This document shows, in pieces, positions 53,401-57,460 of a stretch of 64,000 nt of DNA. The DNA is taken from positions 13,567,504 through 13,631,503 of the forward strand of contig NC_088298.1 of assembly GCF_032854445.1 (NCBI RefSeq). Direction: 5' to 3'. This stretch comes from Liolophura sinensis (lineage: Eukaryota; Mollusca; Polyplacophora; Chitonida; Chitonidae). The first letter of the stretch is position 1. The number at the start of each line of letters is the position of its first letter. The notes under the pieces were generated by a model. The model was not told the DNA's origin, made no database searches, and was given only the letters and a program-made list of their open reading frames with translations. The translations under genes were made by a program, and so were the position numbers.

Positions 53401-54324
53401 CCACCCCCTCACCAAACATTAATTACATAGTGCGTCGTGTGCATCACATGAGTTGAGCATCAGACCATTAGTCTACCATAAGGGAGACAGTCACTATCAA
53501 CATAACGCAAAAGTTCACTAGCACACATCAGAACCTCTGATATAGACTGTACACTGATGCATGGAAATGTAGCACATAGAGTTAGCTTTAACGGGAAGCT
53601 TACATACAGCACATGTATGTATCCTAGTGTATAATGAGTTCATCTGAGTTGAGCAAACGTCCCCCAACATAACAGATGCCATATGGCAAATGCTTGTCAG
53701 CTTATGTCAAAGATGGCCAGCCTCCTTGTGCCCATCACAGGCTGTGTATAACACTACTGGTTCAAAATAAACTTCTACTTGCAAGATGACTGTAGCAGTT
53801 AAAGAACAGTGTGATATTCGCATTGACTGAATGATTAATGTATTGGTAGTGATTTTCCACTTACTAGAAAGAAGTTAAATACACATGTAAATACATTAAC
53901 AGCATTAACATGATTCTGTAGTTCGAAAATTTTCAGTGAATGAGACACTGAAGAAATATTCTATCATATCTAGAAACTACCCTAGTCATAAATAACTGCT
54001 TAAGTGTACATAAAGACACTCAAGACTTCTAACTCAGCCTGCTTCAGTTGAGACAATACAAGCATTAAAGTTAGCATCTTAGTGTGCAACAACAACAACA
54101 TCTCTTACCTCTGGGAACAGAGTAATCTTAGGTACATATATAGTTTGATTATGACTGCGAGCTGGTGTCGTGGGTTCATTGTAAATCGATTCCTTTAACT
54201 CCATTCCCGTTTTCTCACTAGAGTTAGACTCCCGTCTGTTTTTCTTGGAGCCTTTCCGTGAGAGTTTTCTCTTTAGTTTCCCAAAGCCCAAACGGGTGAA
54301 AAAGTTTAAACTTGTTCCAGGCAT
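1317..54324 (-). CDS. TNS: Tensin gene (18 exons recognised; 3' part with SH2/PTB outside window)
   Basis: Tensins are cytoplasmic focal-adhesion adaptors: the PTEN-like PTP-C2 module sits at the N-terminus, a long disordered linker follows, and C-terminal SH2 and PTB domains bind phosphotyrosine partners and integrin beta tails. Exons seen here, high to low: 54109-54324, 49388-49426, 35126-35181, 34684-34742, 33247-33344, 32655-32893, 32153-32236, 30106-30279, 29481-29683, 28626-28700, 27076-27189, 25925-26122, 22886-24307, 20116-20372, 5875-6085, 4685-4732, 3261-3428, 1317-1659. Every one is bounded by AG and GT and all phases agree. Diagnostic tensin stretches include [57 protein letters not shown] and RWDSYENFN. 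Residues about 104-260 are the phosphatase-like domain, about 264-430 the C2 domain, and 430-1335 linker. SH2 and PTB are absent, so the gene runs past position 1. The family call is near certain for the PTP-C2 block and strong for the linker exons by phase continuity. The true first exon is less sure. Confidence 0.95.
1660..3260. other. Intron, AT-rich, no further feature
   Basis: 1601 bp between the 3261 and 1317 exons. AT-rich with short A runs; no gene or array is recognised. Confidence 0.75.
3261..3428 (-). CDS. TNS: Tensin linker exon (residues 1165-1221)
   Basis: 168 nt, acceptor tttgatgtag, donor CAG|GTATCAC. Reads [20 protein letters not shown], then [19 protein letters not shown] and [15 protein letters not shown]. 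It is phase 1-1 symmetric and Ser/Pro/Gln-rich with no recognised domain. Confidence 0.85.
3429..4684. other. Intron with small 18-bp repeat
   Basis: 1256 bp. About three degenerate copies of a GATTTAAGAAATGACT-type unit lie at 3712-3768. Nothing else is recognised. Confidence 0.7.
4685..4732 (-). CDS. TNS: Tensin 48-nt linker exon (residues 1149-1165)
   Basis: Short exon between acceptor tttgttgccatag and donor AAG|GTAAAC, reading [16 protein letters not shown]. It repeats the style of the previous exon's end (PGFPTSPG), so it may be a duplicated Pro-rich mini-exon. It is symmetric (phase 1-1) and could be skipped without frame loss. Confidence 0.8.
4733..5874. other. Intron with G-rich tract
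   Basis: 1142 bp. Holds G-rich runs at 5224-5237 and 5318-5369 (repeated GGGGA blocks). The small open frames near 5406-5690 lack splice or homology support. Confidence 0.7.
5318..5369 (+). repeat. G-rich (GGGGA)n tract, G-quadruplex-prone
   Basis: More than six runs of four or more G, separated by one to three bases, on the plus strand (C-rich in the tensin pre-mRNA). Matches the G4 pattern G3+N1-7 repeated four times. Confidence 0.8.
5875..6085 (-). CDS. TNS: Tensin linker exon (residues 1079-1149)
   Basis: 211 nt between acceptor ttttatcag and donor CCAG|GTAAGG. Reads [39 protein letters not shown], then a Thr/Pro-rich end ([16 protein letters not shown]). Starts in phase 0 and ends in phase 1. 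No domain is recognised; the composition matches the disordered linker. Confidence 0.85.
6738..7086 (-). mobile_element. SINE family 2, near full length, tRNA-derived head
   Basis: Read on the minus strand from 7086: GGCCCCGATAGCACAGTTTG resembles a tRNA 5' end with an A box, and GGTTCGATCC matches the pol III B box. The body has conserved blocks (AAGAGGAAGTTG, GAGTCATTATACTG complement, TTTTATCTAG complement) and ends in the AACATCGTGCTTAACAATT complement. The same body recurs at 30362-30690, which defines the family within this window. Confidence 0.8.
7213..7377 (+). mobile_element. SINE family 1, 5'-truncated
   Basis: Carries the body GGGAAGGTCTGCCAGCAACC through GTATAAG-type GTGAAATATTCTTGAG, ending in an (AAAT)n tail. 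It lacks the tRNA head. 5' truncation with an intact simple tail is typical of retroposition. Confidence 0.85.
8039..8105 (-). mobile_element. SINE family 2 fragment
   Basis: GTGCTGTCTCACTGAAGTAT and following bases match the central body of the SINE at 6738-7086 (GTGCTGCTTCACTGAAACG). Short and diverged. A similar piece occurs at 59165-59200. Confidence 0.5.
10476..10742 (+). mobile_element. SINE family 1, full length, Ser/Leu-tRNA-like head
   Basis: Begins GGGGTCTCCATGGCCGAGTTGG (pol III A box TGGCCGAGTTGG), has the B box AGTTCAAGTCC and a long variable-arm-like insert between them, as in type II tRNAs. A conserved body and AATAAATTAATAAAT tail follow. This is the best intact copy in the window. 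Confidence 0.9.
12639..13095. repeat. 80-bp minisatellite, about 5-6 copies
   Basis: Unit contains GTAGCATGTTAATTATTATC plus CCAACCAACAGACAGA blocks. Unit starts at 12676, 12756, 12836 and 12916 are exactly 80 bp apart; shortened copies follow. Confidence 0.9.
13212..13592. repeat. 28-bp minisatellite, about 13 copies
   Basis: Unit GACAAATACACAGCAGATTC plus TAGTAGAG, with variants and one shortened copy near 13340. Confidence 0.92.
14282..14410. repeat. 30-bp tandem repeat x4
   Basis: Four near-identical copies of a unit containing ACAGTTCTTACAAGTACCTG, directly upstream of the 24-bp array and partly sharing its ACAGTTCTTAC word. Confidence 0.85.
14437..14980. repeat. 24-bp minisatellite, about 22 copies
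   Basis: Unit CCATGTGGCATAGTTCCTAC plus CCAA or CTAA. Because 24 is a multiple of three, several reading frames stay open on both strands (SSYPTMWH on plus, GRNYATWL on minus). I regard the 307-codon plus-strand frame (14140-15063) as a by-product, not a gene. Confidence 0.93.
16891..17172. repeat. 47-bp minisatellite x6
   Basis: Unit contains AAGGGCCTATTCCACTGGGA then TAGACATGTAGAGGTGTG. Unit landmarks at 16901, 16948, 16995, 17042, 17089 and 17136 are exactly 47 bp apart. Confidence 0.95.
20116..20372 (-). CDS. TNS: Tensin linker exon with second LD-like helix (residues 993-1078)
   Basis: Starts [20 protein letters not shown] and continues [26 protein letters not shown] (residues 1008-1018) strongly resembles paxillin LD motifs. 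It then has [20 protein letters not shown] and [11 protein letters not shown]. The acceptor is aactcttcag. The donor is taken as CCCACT|GTACGT (phase 0), which is weaker than the other donors, so the end is less certain by a few codons. The next recognised exon (5875-6085) starts in phase 0. Confidence 0.85.
20373..22885. other. Intron, no array or element recognised
   Basis: 2513 bp, AT-rich. A TA microsatellite lies just inside the flanking sequence at 20430-20452 within the intron's acceptor-distal part. No coding evidence. Confidence 0.7.
22886..24307 (-). CDS. TNS: Tensin giant central exon: disordered Ser/Thr/Pro/Gln-rich linker (residues 519-993)
   Basis: One uninterrupted 1422-nt exon. 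Acceptor catctcag and donor GGAG|GTATAT both keep phase 1. It encodes about 474 low-complexity residues rich in Ser, Thr, Pro, Gln and Arg. Notable parts are an LD-motif-like helix [12 protein letters not shown] (residues 555-566), a [12 protein letters not shown] stretch, a charged [20 protein letters not shown] segment likely to be helical, and several PxxP clusters ([34 protein letters not shown]) that are candidate SH3 ligands. This is the phosphorylation-rich scaffold region of tensins, whose sequence is not conserved between phyla. Antisense open frames over this exon are shadows of its codon bias. Confidence 0.9.
24308..25924. other. Intron, AT-rich
   Basis: 1617 bp. Short degenerate TGACGGATTGGTT repeats at 24600-24655; otherwise nothing is recognised. 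Confidence 0.7.
25925..26122 (-). CDS. TNS: Tensin linker exon (residues 453-519)
   Basis: A 198-nt exon after acceptor ttatcgacag. It starts [20 protein letters not shown] and contains [15 protein letters not shown], which resembles the (P)LDGSLYAKVKK block that follows the C2 region of vertebrate tensins. The rest is Asn/Ser/Pro-rich ([11 protein letters not shown]). The donor is CTG|GTACAT, weaker than the others. Phase continuity on both sides supports it. Confidence 0.88.
26123..27075. other. Intron with 16-bp repeat
   Basis: 953 bp containing four tandem copies of an AACATGAGGATTATAA unit at 26229-26297. Confidence 0.8.
26229..26297. repeat. 16-bp tandem repeat x4
   Basis: Near-perfect copies of AACATGAGGATTATAA; the last has a G-to-C change (AACATCAGG). 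Confidence 0.9.
27076..27189 (-). CDS. TNS: Tensin exon: post-C2 conserved linker (residues 415-453)
   Basis: Reads [38 protein letters not shown]. The RWDSYENFN block follows the C2 domain in vertebrate tensins as well. The acceptor is cctgtttccag and the donor AAG|GTATGTA. Confidence 0.94.
27321..27552 (+). mobile_element. SINE family 1 with central deletion
   Basis: Head GGGGCCTCAGATGGTTAGCG, B box GAGTTCAAGTCC and body to GTGGGTTTCCCCC, then a jump to GTGAAATATTCTTGAG and the (AAAT)n tail. The CTCTGCCCGGTTTCC part is missing. Confidence 0.85.
28471..28610 (-). mobile_element. SINE family 1 fragment next to an exon donor
   Basis: Minus-strand body from the CATACTC tail side to CAACCTGCGGATGG; lacks the head and most of the tail. 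Its edge is about 15 nt from the donor of exon 28626-28700. Confidence 0.8.
28626..28700 (-). CDS. TNS: Tensin exon: last C2 strand (residues 390-415)
   Basis: Reads [20 protein letters not shown] then LSHDK. The block DxRFPExGKVExVFS is diagnostic of tensins. The acceptor is gtatttcag and the donor AAGC|GTAAG. A SINE copy begins only about 15 nt into the downstream intron. Confidence 0.95.
28701..29480. other. Intron with 25-bp array
   Basis: 780 bp. About 40 percent is the tandem array at 29101-29425. Confidence 0.8.
29101..29425. repeat. 25-bp minisatellite with higher-order pattern
   Basis: Unit GGGCCAGACAGTCACAGCGA plus GTCAA, about 12 copies. Every third or fourth copy is followed by CACTTTCATTGGTCAAGGGC, giving a higher-order unit. 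Confidence 0.9.
29481..29683 (-). CDS. TNS: Tensin exon: C2 domain core (residues 322-390)
   Basis: Reads [55 protein letters not shown]: the central C2 strands conserved in tensins. The acceptor is gaatttcag and the donor is ATTG|GTAGGT. A 25-bp tandem array starts about 55 nt past the donor. Confidence 0.96.
29684..30105. other. Intron, no feature
   Basis: 422 bp, AT-rich; nothing recognised. Confidence 0.8.
30106..30279 (-). CDS. TNS: Tensin exon: PTP-C2 junction (residues 264-322)
   Basis: Encodes [17 protein letters not shown], then the start of the C2 domain: [34 protein letters not shown]. These are signature tensin/PTEN C2 blocks. The donor is GTTTA|GTAAGT, splitting a Tyr codon. 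In the C2 family these strands contribute to membrane association; here only the fold assignment is supported. Confidence 0.96.
30280..32152. other. Intron with SINE family 2 copy
   Basis: 1873 bp. The SINE at 30362-30690 sits close to the exon; the rest is unremarkable AT-rich sequence. Confidence 0.75.
30362..30690 (-). mobile_element. SINE family 2, head-truncated
   Basis: Collinear with 6738-7086 across the whole body. On the minus strand it starts TCCGCTTCGGGAGCGGCAGA and has a decayed B box (AGGATCAATCC), so the A-box end is lost. Confidence 0.85.
32153..32236 (-). CDS. TNS: Tensin exon: end of PTP-like domain (residues 236-264)
   Basis: The 84-nt exon reads [20 protein letters not shown] then SLTQPSQRR, nearly identical to vertebrate tensins in this helix pair. 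The acceptor is cttatgcag and the donor is GAG|GTAAG. It ends two bases into an Arg codon. Confidence 0.96.
32237..32654. other. Intron with TA microsatellite
   Basis: 418 bp. Contains a perfect (TA)n run at about 32441-32486. Confidence 0.9.
32655..32893 (-). CDS. TNS: Tensin exon: PTP core with WPT loop and CX5R active-site loop (residues 157-236)
   Basis: This exon carries [13 protein letters not shown], the WPD-equivalent loop [10 protein letters not shown] (residues 177-186) and the P-loop [14 protein letters not shown] (residues 208-221). Cys213 and Arg219 give an intact CX5R followed by Thr, as in PTEN (HCKAGKGRTG). However, the residue aligned with the general-acid Asp of WPD is Thr181, and the glycine at the fourth position of the loop is Thr216. 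From what I know of the family, TNS1 has Asn at the Cys position, while TNS2 and TNS3 keep Cys. The protein is therefore either catalytically weak or a phosphoinositide-binding pseudo-phosphatase. The donor is CAG|GTAATT. Confidence 0.97.
32894..33246. other. Intron, no feature
   Basis: 353 bp between two phosphatase-domain exons; nothing recognised. Confidence 0.85.
33247..33344 (-). CDS. TNS: Tensin exon: PTP-like domain (residues 124-156)
   Basis: A 98-nt exon reads [20 protein letters not shown] followed by [13 protein letters not shown], the tensin-specific segment between ERIIA and NLSE. The acceptor is tgttcacag and the donor TTG|GTAAGTT; it ends in phase 0. The intron feeding its acceptor is mostly a 38-bp minisatellite. 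Confidence 0.95.
33345..34683. other. Intron dominated by 38-bp array
   Basis: 1339 bp, about 60 percent of it the minisatellite at 33630-34450. Confidence 0.9.
33630..34450. repeat. 38-bp minisatellite, about 22 copies, each with a let-7-type seed match
   Basis: Unit GTTTGTTCTACCTCACAACT plus GCTGAGAGGTACATGACT. CTACCTCA occurs at 33658 and then every 38 bp to 34304 (18 copies); two units with CTCCTTCA follow and one more CTACCTCA sits near 34424. On the gene strand each unit reads CTCTCAGCAGTTGTGAGGTAG. Confidence 0.95.
34684..34742 (-). CDS. TNS: Tensin exon: start of PTP-like domain (residues 104-123)
   Basis: This 59-nt exon encodes [19 protein letters not shown], matching the family hallmark in which an acidic run precedes (D/V)L.YVTERIIA. 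The acceptor is gtttcag and the donor is ATTG|GTGAGG. It is the most N-terminal segment that I can align confidently with vertebrate tensins. Confidence 0.93.
34743..35125. other. Intron with poly-A run
   Basis: 383 bp; poly-A near 34931-34947; nothing else is recognised. Confidence 0.8.
35126..35181 (-). CDS. TNS: Tensin exon before the phosphatase domain (residues 86-104)
   Basis: A 56-nt exon with acceptor tttatttcag and donor GAG|GTGAG reads [18 protein letters not shown] and ends in two bases of an Arg codon completed by the next exon. It leads directly into the conserved tensin phosphatase start. An internal Met (residue 95) lies in frame and could serve as a start in a short isoform. 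Confidence 0.8.
35261..35760. mobile_element. Fold-back (MITE-like) element with about 95-bp imperfect inverted ends
   Basis: The left end TTAAAGGAAAAGGCCACTAA and the reverse complement of the right end (TTAAAGTTAAAGAAAGCTAA) align on through AAAACTATGCATAAATATAC versus TAACTATGTATAAGAAATAC and TTTCATTTATTTTTT versus TTTCATGTATTTTTT. No transposase is present. Boundaries are approximate. Confidence 0.55.
35956..36024 (-). other. Degraded tRNA-like sequence (Thr-CGT-like), possible SINE head
   Basis: Minus strand reads GCCAGTGGTGTAGTAGATAG, AGCGTCTGTCTCGTAAGCC, ATCTGGGTGCCAATCCTGAC. It resembles a tRNA with D arm, a CTCGTAA anticodon loop and a T arm, but the B box is broken (GTGCCAATCC for GTTCGAATCC) and the acceptor stem does not pair. 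Not a functional tRNA gene. Confidence 0.4.
36199..36470 (-). mobile_element. SINE family 1, full length
   Basis: From an (AAAT)n tail at 36199 to the head complement ending AGAGGCCCCC at 36470. The A-box region reads (minus) TGGCTCAGTTGGTTAGCGCG and the B box GAGTTAAAGTCC. Confidence 0.9.
36553..36703 (+). mobile_element. SINE family 1, 5'-truncated
   Basis: Begins TGCATGTGGGAAGGTCTGTC and runs to the AATAAAATAAAATAAAC tail. It lies only about 80 bp from a full copy in the opposite orientation. Confidence 0.85.
37096..37298 (-). mobile_element. SINE family 1, 3'-truncated
   Basis: Head and body present (GTGGGCCACGCAGGCCCC complement at the high end); the AT-rich tail and the GTGAAATATTCTTGAG block are missing. 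Confidence 0.8.
39829..40206. repeat. 27-bp minisatellite x14
   Basis: Unit GGGCCACATCATACCAGGTA plus ACAAAAT with two main variants (ATACCAGG, ATATCAGG). 27 is a multiple of three, so frames stay open on both strands without any gene. Confidence 0.95.
42826..42880. repeat. CA/C-rich simple repeat
   Basis: (CACCCCA)n-like tract. Confidence 0.9.
47585..47628. mobile_element. SINE family 2 end fragment
   Basis: GTGAGTGCTTGGGGTTTAAC then ATCGTGCTCATCATT matches the low-coordinate end of 30362-30690. A weaker piece is at 44553-44602. Confidence 0.5.
47690..47880 (-). mobile_element. SINE family 1 variant, rearranged
   Basis: Tail side matches the family (TTTATTTGATTGGTGTTTTA, CTCAAGAATATTTCACTTAT). 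The head side keeps only GGAGGCTCCTGCGTCATTAC, and the body between is altered. It is a diverged or recombinant copy. Confidence 0.7.
48336..48479 (-). mobile_element. SINE family 1 fragment
   Basis: Tail TTTATTTATTTATTTGACTG to the CATCCGCAGATCGCTGACAG body; head absent. Confidence 0.8.
48702..48972 (-). mobile_element. SINE family 1, full length
   Basis: Complete from tail (TTTATTTCTTTATTTATTTA) to head complement (CTGAGCCACAGAGGCCC). The palindromic GCGCTAGCGCGC sits in the head as in the other intact copies. Confidence 0.9.
49388..49426 (-). CDS. TNS: Tensin 13-codon exon (residues 73-85)
   Basis: A 39-nt exon reads [13 protein letters not shown]. The acceptor is a good pyrimidine tract (gttttttccag) and the donor is CCA|GTGAGTA. 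It starts and ends in phase 0, so it can be included or skipped without shifting the frame, as expected of a cassette exon. It lies 35 nt from a 32-bp tandem array in the upstream intron. No motif is recognised. The call rests on splice sites and phase only. Confidence 0.6.
49461..49578. repeat. 32-bp tandem repeat, nearly 4 copies
   Basis: GTTCATTACATGTTTAGAAT units start at 49461, 49493, 49525 and 49557, exactly 32 bp apart, just upstream of the 13-codon exon acceptor. Confidence 0.92.
52353..52451 (-). other. Possible alternative first coding exon of tensin
   Basis: An ATG at 52451 opens 33 codons ([33 protein letters not shown]) up to a donor-like AAG|GTAGGG in phase 0. That is exactly the phase needed to enter the 13-codon exon at 49388. 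The stretch has a hydrophobic patch ([13 protein letters not shown]). There is no homology support, and an open frame of this size can arise by chance. Confidence 0.2.
54109..54324 (-). CDS. TNS: Tensin candidate first coding exon: polybasic N-terminus (residues 1-72)
   Basis: The frame starts with ATG at 54324-54322 (A at -3, a fair Kozak context) and reads [17 protein letters not shown] strongly basic stretch at residues 14-31 ([16 protein letters not shown]) and a Ser/Glu-rich part follow. The exon ends at Pro-Glu in phase 0 before a consensus donor (GAG|GTAAGAG). The frame stays open upstream but without another ATG down to about 54447. The phase fits the 13-codon exon at 49388. Vertebrate tensins have several alternative N-termini, so this may be one isoform start. 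The basic stretch could bind acidic lipid or act as a nuclear signal; that is inference. I recognise no domain. Confidence 0.6.
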
Positions 54325-56940
54325 CGTTCTGGGCGGAAGTCTGTTTCCACGGGAACAACCCAGCGAAATTTGCACAGTTAATTTTTTTAGCCACGTCCCA
54401 GTATATGTGGCTGGAGCGTCCTGCTTTGAAGATCTTACGAAAAACACCTCTTCATTGTGTGGACTATCTGAGTATTTGTTTCACACACTTCAACGAACTT
54501 AAAAATGTTTTTCGTCTACCCAGTTTTTGGAGAACGGGAGTGGTAGCTTTTTCCTCCCAAGAGAGCACAAGTCCAGACTAGCCTAATTGATATCCAATGT
54601 GGAACAGCCAGTCCTACTTGAGACCAACCAGCCAGGAACAGTTTGACACTTTTAGTTTTGAATATCCCTCTATAAATAAACAGGTTGAATTTCGACCCTT
54701 TCATTCAAGGACTGGAGACTCCCTTGGCAGGCTTGAGCTAGCTCCCTCCTCTAAAGATGGTGATAAAGCTAAGCAAAAATTGCAGGTTCTCCCCGCTTTC
54801 CCCTGGTAGGCGATAAAGTTTAACACCAGTGGCTAGTCTTAATTCAGATTCTAAGTGGGAAATCTTTTTTCCCAAAATAGACATCCATTTTCACTTGCCT
54901 ACTGCAGCACAGAAATGTGTGTCGTTCAGAGATGCTGAATATCCCTTAGCTCCTCAGGTCTTGCAAGTCCACATTTAATATTTTGAAAGTCCTGTGTGTA
55001 ATCCACACAGCCAAGTCACACTGTTTTAGGTCAATATTGTGGTATCAGATGACACTAATGTTGTCACTGTTCTCCCGCCAGCTCTAACCAGTCAGTACAA
55101 GCACCAAGCTCAAACAAACTGCTCAGATGTAATTTCACGGTTCAGCGATGGCTCAGCCACCATCTGCTGTATCTCAAGCTCCTGATTCAATCACAAACAA
55201 CAACAACACTAATTGATGTGTTTGTAATAAGCAAAGGACACATTGTACAAGCTCCAACACAAACTTTGTGTTAATCAGATTTGTCAGTGCGTTTCCAAGT
55301 GAAAGTGATTAATCCTTGTCTTTATGCATGGAGCTGTTTTGAGAATTATATCAAATCTTTTATCAAAGCAAACACTGTTCACAGCAAAGGCACCTGAACT
55401 GCCTTCTTTTTGATCCCCCTTTCGTTGAACCCTCTGATTAAAGCCTTAGGAATCTACAGATTCATACGACATTGTTAGAAGGTGGAGATAAGTATGTAGA
55501 CGCACCATTAAGTCAAGATTCACCAATTGCAACCTGTGCACTCTTATACTTCAACAACACTGTCTATGACACAAATGGTCTTGAAGCAATGCTACACTGT
55601 TGGTAATCCACATCAACAGTATATCATTCAAGGGTTTTTGCATGCATCACTTATTTCACAAGTCATGAAACAACTAAATGTCTCAATTATTCTCAATGGA
55701 ATGATGCTCCAAAATCCAAATCAAAATTGTCTCTCTCTCTCTGGCTAAATCCACAAATCTTTTAGTTTTCACAACAGCAACATCCATTTCCACACACAAC
55801 TTCAGGGAACAGTGTACACTTCTGCCAGAATGTCCAACTGGGAATCTGCTTCGGAAATCTAAATTATTTTTCTCAGATGGTCTTGAGTCCCAAATATTTA
55901 TATCTCCTGGGCTAGCACAAGAGTCAGAAGGTCTCTACATGCAGGCATCCAATTTTAAATATGCAGGTCCCAGCCATGGTGTGTTTATCTTCTTGTTATC
56001 ACTTCTGGTCAATCCCAACATGTATATATACTTTGGGGGGAAATGTGTGGGTAAATCCAGGGTCAGACACCAGAGGTCATCAATGTGACCTCATTTAGGT
56101 CACAGGCCAGGAGGTCATCTAAGCATAAAGCCTACAGATGTCCATTCAATCACGCTGACCAACTGACCAATACAATGACTGTTAAGGCTCTTCAGAGCAG
56201 TATTGGCTTAAGACACCAGCACTATCCATAAAATGCTTCTCTGAATATCAAAAAAAGCTTTGTGCTGATGATCCATACACTGTTCTGCAGTACACTACAA
56301 AAGTGAAAATCCTGGCGCCATATCCATTCCCTTCAAATAAACTGCTGGCAATACTGGAGACTTCAGCCAAGGTAAAAATCAGACAGAAACTTTGTCAAAA
56401 GGCTTTCGACATCTTTCATCTTCAAACTAAATCTAACATGAATCACATCATCTGTCCCCTTTATGATTTCAAAAGAAGCCGACTCTCATATCTATCACCC
56501 ACCAAATTTGTAATGAGGCATGCCCTGATCTGGGTATGTCGCACTGACCCAGCCCAGGCTGAAGGGGGAGGGGACAGGAAGAGCCCATAGCCCAGGGGAG
56601 GGATTGGGTGTGGATTTCCAGAGTGACTCAGCATCCACGTGGACTTCATGCCATGTCAACTTGTACAGCGTCCTTGGAAACGCATGTTTTAGACTTTGCA
56701 TCATGGATAATCATGTAAATGATAAGCTGCAAGATATATGCAATGTTGCTGGTTTGAATCGTAGGTCGACACTTTCATATGCAATACAAGTCACTCAACG
56801 GCTTGTTATACATAACTCCTTTTACCAGCATATTAACTTGATTCATCATAGATAGCCAGGTCTATGTTCCATGCTGCTGAATGCTGTGTTCCCATGTTTG
56901 TTGGCACTGTTCATGATGTCTTCCTTCTTCAGTCTTCAGT
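54325..56940. other. Upstream flank of candidate first exon
   Basis: It should hold the 5' UTR and promoter if 54324 is the true start. No TATA box, second gene or array that I can support. The sequence just above the exon (54325-54560) is less AT-rich than the rest. Confidence 0.5.
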
Positions 56941-57460
56941 GAGGTGGTTATTTTCTATGCCAGTATAGGTAACATTAATCTAACCCAGTCTTCGATCTTA
57001 GTGCCAGTATATCTCTCTATAGTCACTGTTTTCAGTGAGGTGGTTATTTTCTATGCCAGTATATGTAACATTAATCTAACCCAGTCTTCGATCTTAGTGC
57101 CAGTATATCTCTCTATAGTCACTGTTTTCAGTGAGGTGGTTATTTTCTATGCCAGTATATGTCACATTAATCTAACCCCGTCTTCGATCTTATTGCCAGT
57201 ATATCTCTCTATAGTCACTGTTTTCAGTGAGGTGGTTATTTTCTATGCCAGTATATGTAACATTACTCTAACACAGTCTTCAATCTTATTGCCAGTATAT
57301 CTCTCTATAGTCACTGTTTTCAGCGAGTTGGTTATTTCCTATGCCAGTATATGTAACATTACTCTAACCCAGTCTTCGATCTTATTGTCAGTATATCTCT
57401 CTCTAGTCACTGTTTTCAGCGAGGTGGTTATTTTCTATGCAAGTATGTGTAACGTTACAT
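56941..57460. repeat. 96-bp minisatellite, over 5 copies
   Basis: GAGGTGGTTATTTTCTATGC marks units at 56941, 57037, 57133, 57229, 57325 and 57421, exactly 96 bp apart. 96 is 3x32, so one frame stays open for 260 codons (repeat VVIFYASICNINLTQSSIL), but it begins at GTG and is probably not a gene. Confidence 0.95.

Larger units (their letters stand above)
49427..54108. other. 4.7-kb intron after candidate first exon
   Basis: Contains the 32-bp array at 49461-49578, short CATCACAATGCC repeats at 49927-49985, poly-C runs at 50807-50826 and 53384-53397, and the possible alternative first exon at 52353-52451. Otherwise AT-rich. Confidence 0.65.
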
